A stretch of DNA of 64,000 nt from Marsupella aquatica (Eukaryota; Marchantiophyta): contig OZ316893.1 of the NCBI GenBank assembly GCA_973895155.1, positions 7,874,001 through 7,938,000 of the forward strand, read 5' to 3'. The notes under the pieces were generated by a model. It worked only from the letters and a program-made list of their open reading frames with translations. It was not told the origin of the DNA and did not search any database. The translations under genes and the position numbers were made by a program. This document shows positions 12,001-23,478 of the stretch, piece after piece (the first letter of the stretch is position 1; each line of letters opens with the position of its first letter).

Positions 12001-12702
12001 GACTACCTTGAAACAAGAACGGGAGGAAGCCCAGAAGGAACTAGAGGAGGCACAAAGGACCTGGATGAGACCCAGGAGGAGTTGGAGGAAATCACGAGGA
12101 AGATGGAGAACCTCCAGCGGCGGGCCGACAACCAAACGGAGCGGCTGAAGAAACAAGCCGCAGTATTTAAGTGCTTGTCTTCATCAGGCCCAACTCCAAT
12201 TGGGGCAACCAAGTTACCAGGAGTGGTACTGGCCGAAGAAAAAGCCACGCCACCTGCACCAGTGCCGGAAGTAAGTGGGAAGGGGAAGGGACCAGCTGCC
12301 AAACCAGAAAAGAAGAAAAAGCGGAAACCTTCAGGGTCAAGGAGTAATCCGACTCCACAAGCCGTGGTGACCAAGGAGGTAGAACCAGCACCATCCTCCA
12401 GCATGAATACGGCAATAGATCCCGCTATCATCACAGGTGGGGGTGGTGCGGCCCAAGCCGAAATACTCAGTAATGAGGCCGGTATTCCAGATCCGCCTCT
12501 TGAGCAGGCCGGGGAGACCGTAGCCGAGGCTGAGGCCGTAACCGATTCCCGAGCCGATGCCGACGCCGATGGTGGACCCAGTCAGGCCGATGGAGAGTTG
12601 ACTCAGTCAAGGGCAGGTAATCTGTCAGAGAATGAACCTACGGCAGTGGCTGAGGAGGAAGTGTTGGGGGCGTCCATTAAGGATCCACCACCGGTGTCGT
12701 GA
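9068..12702 (+). pseudogene. GC-rich coiled-coil ORF, broken by TAG and a frameshift
   Basis: An ATG at 9068 (context aaccATGg) opens 837 codons to a TAG at 11579-11581. The same frame continues uninterrupted for another 188 codons of coiled coil, so the TAG looks like a single substitution. At about 12055-12085 the coiled-coil heptads move into the next frame, which runs to a TGA at 12702; a 1-nt indel explains this. The parts in order are: a basic N-terminus (residues about 1-50); a Lys/Arg/Glu-rich linker with a likely nuclear-localisation run near residue 220; a globular region at about 270-475 with the pattern W-x-PET...G-x-D-F-x-LTP-x-x-IAE-x-FGLP; a Pro-rich region; about 300 residues of Glu/Lys/Gln coiled coil; and an Ala/Glu/Pro-rich tail. 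The globular pattern resembles, only loosely, plant transposon-associated 'mobile' domains. Codon use is much GC-richer than the surroundings. I infer a mobile-element-derived protein, possibly gag-like; function unknown. Confidence 0.6.
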
Positions 12703-14356
12703 CGGTGCAAGGGCGTCGTTCGTTTTAGGGAGGGCGGACGTGGAGGGAGGAGGCGTGAGTGGGCAGGGCGGGCGCTGATCTCCAAGTTTAGGATTAGGAT
12801 CAGGACCAGGAGCGGCCCTGACACTTAGCTTAGTGGGATTGCGGTTCCACTGGTAGGAGCAACACTTGTGCTCCTGCCTTGCTGTACATAGGTAGATTCG
12901 GGCAAGTAGATTACTGTTAGGTAAATTAGGCTTACGATGCAAAGAATGGCGGATCCACTACCAGGATAAGTACCTGGGCAGCGGGGAGCTCAGGGCCTCT
13001 TCTTTAGCAAGTTTTTAGTTTGCACCAGCCGGGCTGGGATCAAGTAGTACGAGAAGCTCTCGGTTAGTCATACAGTGACCCTTGTGTATATTCATGTTTC
13101 CTCATGCCTAAGAGCTTAATAGAGTTGGCCTCACGGCTTAGTTCGCAGAGCTTGTGTATGAGATGTACTGTTTGTATGGCAAGTGCATGGTATGACTCAG
13201 TCAGAATGAGTCATTTTGCTATTTGTGTGTCGCATTAACTTGTGTGAAGAGTGCCCACATCAACCAAGAGGAAGGAAAGTAAGCAGGGGAGTGAGAGTTG
13301 GATGTGTCGAGCTGAGAGAGGTCTTAGTGGCTTAACCAAGCCTATTGGGGATCATTCCGGCGGCGGAATCCAAACATACCTAACAAGACGGAGGGGAAGA
13401 CAGGGGAAGACCTAGATTAGGCCGACTACGTATCTCATGACCCGATGAAGGATCTGTCCAGTATATGTGTGTAAAATGTTAATAGTAGTAGTAGAAGGTT
13501 AGCAGCGTCCCATGCCGCTAAGCCGCGGAAACGGCCTCGCCAAGCGCGAAACCTGCGGGAATCGGCTTGAGCTGGGGGGTTTCTTGGGTTTAGGGAGCCA
13601 TGGGACGCACCACAGTTTTTCTTGAAGATCTAAATGATTGCTCTTAAGTAAATTGTCTCATATTTATCTTTTGGCTCCCATGGATTTAGGATGGGACGTA
13701 CAAGGTTTGTTTTGGTCTTTACTTGAAATCTTATTCATAATGAAATAAATAAAAATCACTCAATTTAGAAAAGAAAAGTGCAACTTGTAACTGCCCACAA
13801 CTAGTAGGTCAATACACAAAATGGAAGGGAGCCATAGGTGACAAAAGACCATCGTAGGGAATAATAGGAGTTATGGTGCTGATATACATTCTCACCTACC
13901 TGCAGGCACGCGCCAGCACGCTCCAGCAGTACCAGCCAACAAGACTACGTTCCGCCATCCATTGGCCACCCAGAGTAACTTGCATGTAGTAGACTGCTTT
14001 AATGTATGAATAAAAGACATCACGTAGCCACTCCTGTCCAGGTTGATGTCAGAATTTGATTCTTTCCTACTTCCCTCGCATCATTTATGTGCAGTTATTG
14101 ATCAGTTGATGATTTGGATTTTCTGGCAGTTTATTGAGCTACTCAATTGCATTTTTAATTATGATATGTATTCCAAGGGCATCAATTATGCCTAGGAGCG
14201 CTAAGGTACGTGCATTATGTGCTAAACAATAAGGAATAACCATCGTAGCTTCAGTTGGTATTCTCATGATTTACTAGCCTTGCAATACTAGTGCCAGAAT
14301 GATGTTCAGTTTGTGCAAAGCCTATACATTCCTGTTTATTGTAGCTTGTAAGTACG
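12703..14356. other. 3' flank of the coiled-coil locus, no gene
   Basis: GC stays raised to about 13.62 kb, then drops sharply. An inverted pair gcgtcccatg / catgggacgc frames the GC-rich block at about 13505-13613, and gatgggacgt recurs near 13692. No terminal direct repeat matching the 5' side was found, so I could not define an element boundary. From 13.63 to 14.36 kb I see only AT-rich spacer. Confidence 0.5.
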
Positions 14357-14566
14357 TACTATATATGGTCCTGTTTGTTGCACACTGCTTTTTCTCGTAA
14401 ATTGTGTCATTGTATGGTCAGAATTGTGTCAAAACTGTGTCCTTGTAAGTGGTCAGAATTGTACTGTATATGGTCCTGTTTGTTGCACACTGCTTTTGCT
14501 CGTTAAATGTGTCATTGTATGGTCAGAATTGTGTCAAAAATTGTGTCATTACAAGTGGTCAGAATT
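14357..14566. repeat. Tandem duplication of ~104 bp
   Basis: Unit 1 (14357-14460) and unit 2 (14461-14566) share tatatggtcctgtttgttgc and the repeated phrase tggtcagaattgtgtc, with a few mismatches. Confidence 0.9.
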
Positions 14567-15110
14567 GTGTCGTAAAATATGCTTATGTTGGTCATCGTAT
14601 ACTATCGTGCAGAAAGGCTATTGATCTATTGTTGCCACTCTCAGCCTAGCTATCCTTTGTAAGCATATTGAATTTTTCTGGAAATTATGTTCATTTTTTT
14701 GCTAAGTCTCGTCAATATATGTTTGCATGTTGAATCTCCTTTGTGCTCTCGTGAGTAGATTCTAGTAAATTAATGTCAACATGCTCTTGTGCTAACTTGA
14801 TATTTATGGGTGCTTGTGTGCAGAAACTTACCATGAAGACCATACTAGCTAATTAGCTTGCTGCAGGAATATTGAGCTACACGAACATACTGCCGATGAT
14901 AAGGTGGAGGAAGGTGAGGATGATATCAAGGCACAAGCTTGCAGTCTTGGTAAGCCACAAAAATCATTCCTCGGTGTTTTACAAATAGTCCTCCTGAACT
15001 TGAATTGGTTGGATCCACCTGCTGCTGCTCATTGTTTTCGGCCACCTCCTCTTGCTCCTTGGTTGGCTCCATCTTTCCCTCCTCTTCCTTCTCTGTAATA
15101 ACATTCACCT
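14567..15110. other. AT-rich spacer with faint similarity to 17.9-18.2 kb
   Basis: The phrase tatgggtgcttgtgt.cag followed by ccatgaagac at about 14805-14845 recurs near 18065-18100, suggesting a third, older copy of the duplicated segment listed at 16675 and 17816. No exon can be called with confidence. Confidence 0.4.
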
Positions 15111-15174
15111 CCTCTTTGGTTGGATCTAAGTCCTTGTTCCTTGCTGAGAGTTCGTCCGCAGATTTAGTGACCAT
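14926..15174 (-). CDS. Acidic Glu/Lys-rich open frame, doubtful
   Basis: An 82-codon frame from an ATG at 15174; its first part lies in the tandem-repeat unit and it continues as a Glu/Gln/Lys-rich stretch (DPTKEEVNVITEKEEEG). It may be a fragment of a real low-complexity protein joined downstream of the GT34 remnant, or simply an open repeat. No domain is recognised. Confidence 0.2.
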   Translation of the reverse strand: MVTKSADELSARNKDLDPTKEEVNVITEKEEEGKMEPTKEQEEVAENNEQQQVDPTNSSSGGLFVKHRGMIFVAYQDCKLVP

Positions 15175-15496
15175 TCCTTAATTCTATCTCAAAATGAGTC
15201 CACATCTTTGCATCTCCCTGAAAGTCGCCAATGATCCGCCTCTTTGGTTGGATCCAAGTCCTTGTTCCTTGCGCTGAGAGTTCGTCCGCAGATTTAGTGA
15301 CCATTCCTTAATTCTATCTCAAAATGGGTCCACAGCTTGGCATCTCCCTAAAAGTCGCCAATGATCCTCCTCTTTGGTTGGATCCAAGTCCTTGTTCCTT
15401 GCTGAGAGTTAGTCCGCAGATTTAGTGTCCATTCCTTAATTCTATCTCAAAATGAGTCCACAGCTTCGCATCTCCCTGAATTAAAATTGCCAATGA
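15111..15496. repeat. Three ~129-bp tandem units abutting the GT34 remnant
   Basis: Units start at 15111, 15239 and 15369 (marker cctctttggttggat), and each contains gagagtt.gtccgcaga and attctatctcaaaatg. Periods are 128 and 130 bp with a few substitutions. The array ends where the 3' end of the GT34-like sequence begins. Confidence 0.92.
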
Positions 15497-16322
15497 TACA
15501 TGACGAGTTAAGGCACTCAGGGCGAAGCCCGTAGTTTCCCAGCGCAGGGTTATCACAAATTTTTACGATATGTCCAACCTCCATGACATAAGTTAGTACC
15601 TGTCCAACTTTTTGCTCGCAAGGACTGCAGCCCACAAAATGGGTCATGAGTGGCCTCCTCATCTGTGCGCATTCTATATTCATCGCTGAATAGCCTGCTC
15701 CAGTAGTGCCATTCCCCACTCAGCACAATATCAGTCTCGAAGTACACTTTAGATGCCCACCTCTCGTTAAGAGCAAATAGACCAAGCTAGACTGGTGGTC
15801 TGTGAGCTCCATTGATGGCCTATCAAGAAAAGTGCACAAAAAGTCTCTTGTGAGATTTGCTGACGCAGCCCATCTGTCCGAAAGGTCTAATGACCACTGA
15901 CAATTTTGTATGAACATGTCTCCGGTGCTGATCCCATTGTATTTCTTTAGGTCGAACACTTCATGCTCGTTCACCCGGCCCATAGCACAAGGTTGTAGCC
16001 ACTGATCGACATTGTACATGCGGACCAGAGCAAATATATAATTTAGCTCACTTGCACGATTGCCCGCACATCGCACTTCGTGAATGGGTCTACACATTGT
16101 GCTGAAAATGAAGACCTTGTCCGTCATTTTATTTTATTTTATTGTGCTCACACATCCGCCATCCTGGAGCTGGATAAGGCAATTTTAAATGACGCACTAG
16201 AGAGTCAATGTCGAGATATAGCAGTGTTAAAAACATAATTTTACCTTTCAACCGGGATTTTAAAATCCATACTTGTGAACACAGCATCACTATCGGTCCA
16301 CAAAATCCACTCCACATCTGGG
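15497..16322 (-). pseudogene. GT34 xyloglucan/galactomannan glycosyltransferase, 3' fragment
   Basis: Exon 16322-16245 encodes the GT34 nucleotide-sugar-binding segment VEWILWTDSDAVFTSMDF, containing the family DxD motif (DSD), and ends in a GT donor. Further on, on the same strand, come YNGISTG..FIQNCQWSLDL and LTDHQSSLVYLL (15.8-16.05 kb), a VYFETD..LSGEWHYW segment (about 15.69-15.76 kb) and MTHFVGCSPCEQ (about 15.63 kb). Enzymes of this family add xylose or galactose to cell-wall glycans in the Golgi lumen. The copy is dead or damaged. The reading frame changes near 15765 and again near 15670 without splice sites. I find no clean AG acceptor immediately before the second block. No 5' exons (cytosolic tail, membrane anchor, first half of the catalytic domain) were found up to 18 kb. 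Confidence 0.8.
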
Positions 16323-16674
16323 CTGTTTATATATCATCATCACTAAATTAAGAATTGGAAGCTTCGCAAACCAATCTTAGTTCTGATATGTTCATAAAAC
16401 ACGAACGGCCGTCATTGCGTGAAATGCTAGCTGTGAACTGTCTGATCTGCGTTGCTCTTGTCAGCATTACTCTGATGTAATTGGATTGCTCTGTGCTAAT
16501 GAATCCGCTCTGGTCTACATTGCTCTTGTCAGCATTACTCTGACGTAATTGGATTGCTCTGTGCTCTGTGCTAGTGAATCCGCTCTGATCTGTGTTGCTC
16601 TCCTCAGCATTACTTTGACACGTAATTGGATTGCTCTGTGCTAGTGAATCAGCTTTGTGCTCATGGCCAGATAT
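16323..16674. repeat. Spacer with three ~70-bp tandem units
   Basis: Between about 16441 and 16655 the phrase gtcagcattactctga.gtaattggattgctctgtgcta occurs three times with small differences, separated by aatccgctctg.tct. The rest is unremarkable. Confidence 0.85.
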
Positions 16675-16870
16675 ATTGCTTTGTGCTAATGATATATCAT
16701 GCTGAAAATGTCAATTTATATATGGTTACCACTCTTGCTTTAGTCTATGGTTGATCATAAACATATTGAATGTTCCGAAATCTTCTTTTTCAGAAATTTA
16801 TTGATCAATATACGTGTTCAATGTCAATATATCTTGTTTGACTCTGCTCTACTGGATGTCTTGGTCTGGT
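16675..16870. repeat. Direct duplication, copy 1 (~196 bp)
   Basis: About 95 percent identical by eye to 17816-18013, from gctttgtgctaat through gatgtcttg.tctggt. It lies 5' of the transposase gene, in the same orientation as its partner. Confidence 0.92.
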
Positions 16871-17815
16871 AACATTCCAAATCAGAGTCTCATCTGCGAA
16901 TCGTCAATCATAATTCTTAACAGGACAATTATAAAATGAATAGGTTGAGCTAGGAACCACGAAAAAAGCGAAATAAATGGAGATGGGTTGATCAGCTGAC
17001 AAGTTATCTCTGCAGTGTGCAATCGATTAATTTTGACATGTTCATGCATGTCAGACATGGGCTTATGTGTAAAATGCTGGCTAAGTTTGGCCTTTACTTA
17101 CAATGTCATGCGGGGTGCTTGCTTTGACGGACTGGACGGGGTGCTTGCTTTGACGGACTGGACTCCGAATGCAGTTGAGCGAGCTTGATATAGTTCCATC
17201 AATGGAGCCTCTATGATGGTGTCCAAATTCAAGGTAAACCACACCATTGAGCTGAGAACACCTAATTTGTCACTCCTTAGATCGAAGGTCCCATAAAAGG
17301 CTAGCTAGTACCATAGTCAGCTGGACTTGCGAATTGCATGCCTAGCTAATGAACATGAAAATGACAAACAAGGCTTCTCTATTGTCTGCGGGAATCTAAG
17401 GACATTATATCCAGCTAATGATCAGAAGAGATTTTTGGAGAGAACCAGACAAGACGAGCTTTGTGATTGTAAACCGAGGTTGGACGAGCCGTGAAAGTGC
17501 AGCAATTCAAATTAAGTACGGACTTTTTGTTTGCAGTGGACAACTGCTTGTTTGAATTGAGTTTTAGCTCATACGTAGCTAGTGTCAGATTAGACAGTTT
17601 CAACTTAGTGAAGTAGTCCACGCTAGGCTATACTATAATTAACTCGGTCCTAGTGAATGACATATATACAATTGTGAGCGTTTGACCTATGTTGTAACTC
17701 ACAGCTAATTAAGTGAACTTAAGTTCGATCGGGTCAGCCAGGTAGCCCATAGACTGATGCTTCTCACTGAGTATTTGAAAACCAAAAAATGAGTCAAATG
17801 CTTTGTGCTAATGAT
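16871..17815. other. Spacer between the duplicated segments
   Basis: A 26-bp tandem pair with ggggtgcttgctttgacgga occurs at about 17112-17163. No exon was recognised; in particular I looked for cullin N-terminal and GT34 5' exons and saw none. Confidence 0.55.
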
Positions 17816-18013
17816 ATATTGCTTTGTGCTAATCATGTATCATGCTGAAAATGTCAATTTATATATGGTTACCACTCTGGTTTTAGTCTGTGGTCAATCG
17901 TAAACATATTGAATGTTCCGAAATCTTCTTTTTCAGAAATTTATTGATCAATATACGTGTTCAATGTCAATATATCTTGTTTGACTCTGCGCTGCTGGAT
18001 GTCTTGCTCTGGT
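17816..18013. repeat. Direct duplication, copy 2 (~198 bp)
   Basis: Partner of 16675-16870, offset by about 1.14 kb; it ends about 470 bp before the transposase start codon. Confidence 0.92.
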
Positions 18014-18479
18014 TGATATTCCCACAAATTTGTGTTAACATTTATATCATGTTAACTGAATATATATGGGTGCTTGTGTACAGATCGAACCATGAAGATC
18101 GATTATGCTCGAAACCATGTCAGACAGTGGACTTAATGTAGCCAATGACTAGTTATAGCTAACTTGTTGCACAAGTAGAAGCTTATGGTTGATGTCTATA
18201 AAGCGCGCGAAGAAGGCTTCTTACCTGAAGTCTTTTTTAGAAATTGATATTTTTCCCACCTATGATTATGCCCAGTATGCCCAGGGACTTTACTCAATCG
18301 AGACCTAGCTCGAACTTTTTGGTAGTCTATGTACCTGTCCAAACATCTGATCCAGGTGTCGACTCCATCTCAGAAATAACTCCAATATTTCTGTGATTAT
18401 CTCTGATAATCGAGAGCCTATTGGTTAGCTGGTATCTTACTTAGGTTCCTAATGATCGAGGCTGTTAAGTTTAAATGAA

Positions 18480-21400
18480 ATGTCAACATCCATTTATCCC
18501 CCTAGCGATCCAAAAGTAGTGAGATGTGAGTGCAAATACCGTTGTTCACGACTCCCACAAGGATTTGATTTTGTGAGTGTGAGGTCAAGGCAATATCATG
18601 CAAAGAAAGATGAGGAGGGGGCTTTCATTGATGTTAGGCGCCTTTCTAACAGTGCTGGGTTTTGCGGAGAAGGCCAATCCTCTGGCCAATCACCTATTGT
18701 TGGCTCTGCACAACTCCATATGAATAGGTACCAGCGGTGGTCCCGTCACAGGAGTTATCTAGAAAGAGCATTTCTTGGCGCCCATGCAAATGCCCATGCT
18801 ATACCTGAGACTGCAGTCAGTCCAAGTGAGTCACCTCCTAGTGAATTCTTGGAATCAAGAGAGAGTGGTCACGTTGACACTAGTACTCCTCCTCTTTCAG
18901 AAGACCATGGCGATGACAATAGTACTCCCCTTGGAGAAGACCCTGCAGAATCTGCCCACTCTGCACAGCATGTTCCAGAAGAATTGTCGTTATCCCTCCA
19001 TGATGCCATTCATCGAGAAACAATGAGACTAAACTCATTGCTTGATGAGGCCAAAGTTCCAGTGGATTTGCAAGACAAAATTCTTAGATGTTTGTTTGAA
19101 GGAACTGATGGGTGTATTGTCAATGATGACTATAGAGGCATGAAAATAGGCCCTCTATTGAGACATGCAGGCCCTGTTTGGGATGCTGGACCCTTTGGCT
19201 TATCATCATTGGGAACCTTCAAAGGTTTGGAAGCTTCATATCAGACTATGGGGGCGCCACAACCAGAGCGGTGGCAAATGTGCCTTGGATCCAGTGGTAA
19301 CCACCATGAAGCTGTTGTCTTTGGTCCAAGCAAACAAGAGGATTTGAATTTCTCAACTTCTCTTAAGTGCTCTTGCCAAGCAACAAGCAGCTCATGTGCA
19401 CGGACTCTTCAAAGAGACTGTGAAACCTGTACAGAGCGTTGTACATCTCCTGGATGTGGTAAAAAAAGGAAGAATATGCTAAAGTTTGACTATATCCCCA
19501 TAGCACCATTGATCCGAAAATTGTGTTTGTCACGAAGTGTTTGTCATGAGATTCTCACAATGTGGCGAGATAAGAGCAAGTGGCTTCACAGTGGTAATCC
19601 TTCTCAAGATAATGTCATCAGGGAATGGTGGGATGGATCAGTAGCCAAAGAAAAATCTTGGTTTTGGGATCCAGCTCAAACATTTGAGCTTCCAGTTTTG
19701 TGTCGATCATGTTATGCTGCCTACCAGACATATCCTCACAAATGCGACTTGCTGAGGGACAAAATGATCATAGAAGATAGAGTTACTTTTTACAAGTTTG
19801 ATTGTGCATGTGGAGCCCATATCAAGACCCAACAAATTTATTCACGGGTAGGAATGTTACATATTCCAAAGACTCGATTTGTTTGTTCAGTATGTTCGTT
19901 TTTTTCTTTTCACTGTTTTTTTTACATACACACTGGTTCTTAGCTTTAACCGAAGGTCAATTTGTTGTGCTTCCTCTAATTTTCTTTGGATTTCAATTTG
20001 TGATCAGGGTGATCCTCGAAATCTTGCATTGATGGCTCACTGGGATGGATTTCAGTCTGCAAGGTCCAGTTATCGAAGCACTTGGACGGTGGAAATCAGT
20101 ATACTCAACATGGGCATCAGATCGGAAATGGAGCCTATTCCTGTATTGTTTATACCACATAGTCAGACAGAGAAATTGATTAAGCGAAAGTTCAATAACT
20201 TAGATGCTTTCCTGGAGCCACTTATTAGAGACCTTCAAGAGCTATTTGTTGATGGGTTTGTTTGCCATTTTTCGTACCCAGCTGAGGTAATTCATCCCAT
20301 GATCAGAACTGGTACATTCAGATGTAGATGTCAATTGTGCATATTCACCGGAGATCATCCTGCCCAATGTAAGTTTGGTGGGTGGTGTATCAAGGGCTAT
20401 TCTGCATGTAGAAGGTGTTGTATGAAAGGGACTTGGAAAAAACATCCCAATAGATCTACTCGAGGACCAGGAGGCACGGTGGTCTATTGTGGCAATCGTT
20501 ATCTACTTCGACATCCACCAGCAAAAAGGGACTTAAGTGCTGCACAAAATGGTGCTGAGGACCTTGTGCGCTGCACATCCAGGGCCCAACAAGTCATCAT
20601 CTCTCAAGAGTGTGGGCTTAGCAAGAAAACCAAGGCTTGGAGATTATATAACACTTTTAATTTCTGCTTGATAAATGATCTAGTTTATGACGTTATGCAT
20701 GTGATGGCCCTTAATTTGTTCAAAACTTATGTTGAGAATCTGATGCAACAACTCTCATCATCAGAGAAAAAGATCTTGGAGGAGGCTTTGGCAGAAATAA
20801 CTGCCAATAAGCCTAAATCTCTTGATGGGCGGTGGCCTACAGACCCTTCAAATAGGCTGGGCTTTTTCAAGGCTGAGGAATATGTAAGATTTGTAACATA
20901 TTGTTTGCCTCACATATTGCAGAGGCTAGGAATAGGAATTGACACAAGTCTAGGTTCCATTGGCATGCTGTTATGCAAGATTGGTAGACTCTTTTACATA
21001 CAGAGTAGGGAAGAAGGGTGGCACAAATCAACCTTAGAGAAGGCACGGAATTTGCTGGCTTCCTGGCGAGTGAGGAGTGAAGAAGCCTTTGGCAGTAATG
21101 GTTCCATCTTGGAACACGTAGCAGGTGACTACATTCTATCATTCTTATAGATATCTGGTTCATGTATGTTGCCAGTTTGTCTGAATACTTGGAATTAATC
21201 AACTTAGTTGGTACGTGAAAGTATGTTGGTTCACACATAGATATAATTGCACTGAACAGGTTAGCTCTTTATTCATTTAATTTGTTGGTTAAATATATGT
21301 TGTGCTCACTGGCCTGTATTGCAATCCACTTGTCTTGCTCAACAATTAATCTTGGATGTTGCATTTCTTGTAGGCAGCGGGGAGCTAGTGGATGATATTG

Positions 21401-22829
21401 AACGTCATGGTCCACACTGGGGTTATTGGTGTTACAGGTTTGAAAGAATGGTCTCAGGCTATGGAAGGACAACCACAAACAACAAAGAGAAGGAGCAGAC
21501 ATACACTAGTCATCATGCTAGACTATTTTTCACTAAAATTTCAATTAGAACATGGGAAGATGACGATGGCTTTTTGCCATATCAACGTGCATTGGTCACA
21601 GTGCACAATCATCTTCGGCCTACAAGAACCCACCAGGATGAGCATGCAGTGAGAGATAAGCGTAGCTTGACATGCCCACAATGGCACGAGAGGTGCACTA
21701 TTATAGCATCATCACAAGTGCAGGCTCTTCAAATTTGGAAGAATCTGAGCCTATCACATGTAAATTCCCATTGCAAAATTTCAATCTTGCATCGAGGAAT
21801 TGGAGTTGGCATGGTCTCTAATCGAGTGAAGAAGACGTATCTACTGATACATTAAATTTCTTGGAGATGCATTGGGCTAAGTACAGTGTGTTAACAGACT
21901 ACAACAAAGTGACGATGGAAAGGAAAGTGACCCCAATAAAATCTGTTGTAGTGAGGGGAGTACTTTTTAGAACTGGGGACCACGTAGTAGTGCTAACTGA
22001 TGAAGAAGATGACCCAGGCTATTGTTGGAACTGGAGGGCAGTCATTAGTAAATTCTTCCTTCATGAGTTCATGGGCTGTCAGGATATTTTTTTTGAAGGA
22101 CGTTGGTTTGGTATAAAGAGAACCACCGAAAATCCACCAAGGATGGTAACAGATAGTCATTATGGTATGCCTGTGTTGCTGGCAACTCCTGAGTCTTACC
22201 AGGACAACAATTGTCGGCCAGTGGCTAGGTTGCTGCACAAGTTTTTGCCAGTTCCACGTACATGTGTGGGCACCAATGGCAGGCATTCGGCTGAGATAGT
22301 GTGTCTGGAACTCTCAGACCAAACAGAATGTCATCATATAGAAGAGAAATTTCTCCATATTTGTCCAACTTATCCACATACAAATGACCTTGTTCATGTT
22401 AGATCTACTTCAGGTTTCAGGCTTGCTGCTGTTAGACAAGTGGACATTTCATCTACAGAAGAAGATGTGCCAATGGTAGACCTGGATGATGACGATGGAG
22501 ATGTACATACCCGTGTAGGTAGCAATGGAATGGAATCCATGGAGGACATACCGCACAATTTAGAGTCTGAGCCCGGGTTTCCGCCATCAGCTGATTCTTC
22601 AAGACCATCACAAGAATTCAGTGATTTTAATGTTCACATCAGTTGGGTAAACAAGATCCATTCTTCCCGGCACTCAGGCGGGTCCACAAGGTCAACTGAG
22701 GAGTGGAGAGCAATGGAACAAGTCTCTGCCCGGGTACCTATTGCTGACATTGAAGGGTTACAACATGGATTAGAAGCCATTCTGTATTCACTAGGAGGCA
22801 TTCCAATAAGATGGTCTTCTCGAAATTGA
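18480..22829 (+). CDS. tnp2/CACTA-like DDE transposase, spliced
   Basis: Exons are 18480-19847, 20008-21124 and 21374 onward. Both introns are GT-AG, of 160 and 249 nt, with the phase preserved (0, then 1). The frame of exon 3 stops at 21855, but the adjacent frame is open from 21822 to a TGA at 22829 and reads as ordinary protein (EEDVSTDTLNFLEMHWAKYS), implying a 1-nt shift near 21820 or an unseen intron. The N-terminus has a C-x-C-x3-C...H cluster like the zinc finger that opens tnp2 transposases. A Cys-rich block lies at about 297-330. The tnp2 core runs GDPRNLALMAHWDGF, GGWCIKGYSACRRC, DLVYDVMHVMALNL, PHWGYWCYRFERM. By position, D469, D684 and E852 are the likely catalytic triad (inference). 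The C-terminal segment has an acidic tail. It differs from typical angiosperm CACTA tnp2 in the Cys-rich insertion and recalls the broader Plavaka-type branch. No terminal inverted repeats were found by eye. Confidence 0.75.
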
Positions 22830-23246
22830 TAATTGATCATTCCTGTGAGTAAGTGCCTCTCTACCTATCTTCTCACCGTGACTGTTTGAGGAAGTTGTTT
22901 TCCTCTCCTTAGGCCTTTACTTAAGTTGTGAGCAGGACACCTAGCTTGATGTGTGTACTTGACATTCCTTGCCTACATATATATCTGATATATGACCATA
23001 CAATTTCAGTTGGTGTCTGATCATAGACTCGATCAGCTGTACGTCTCATAAATGCATGTACGTGTTGTGTTTTTATCATGTTAGTTATATATATTGTAAA
23101 CACAGAAGGTGCATGTCTGGTATATATTTCGTGAACGATAACTTGTACGTAGGTGAAGGGATCTCAAGTCTGGACTGTAGTTCCCTTCCCAGTTCCTAGC
23201 TAGCTTGGATGCATGAAAGTGTACTTGTGTTTGAAAAGAGTATACG
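22830..23246. other. Spacer between transposase and cullin-like gene
   Basis: AT-rich, with no exon. A transposon end would be expected here or just beyond, but I could not identify a CACT-type terminus. Confidence 0.5.
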
Positions 23247-23455
23247 TAGAAGCTGTATTTAAGCAGTAGATAATTAATTGATTTCATATATGTAATTAAT
23301 GCCTTCTATGAAATGATATTAATATGAGTTTATGTGACTTCACTTATATTTAAAAAACAGTAGAAGCTGTACTTAAGCAGTAGGTAATTCACTTCATGTA
23401 ATATATATGAGGTTCGATGAAATGATATATATATATATATATGATCGAGTTTATT
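23247..23455. repeat. ~114-bp tandem duplication before the first cullin exon
   Basis: The copies at 23247-23360 and 23361-23455 share tagaagctgta.ttaagcagta, then gaaatgatat and gagttta.ttga. An AT dinucleotide run, (at)n, lies at 23424-23442. Confidence 0.88.
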
Positions 23456-23478
23456 TGACTGATTTCAAGATTTTGCAG

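Noticed and set aside
9532-12434. Minus-strand frames opposite the coiled-coil locus
   Set aside because: They are shadows of the GC-rich plus-strand frame with no domain and low-complexity composition.
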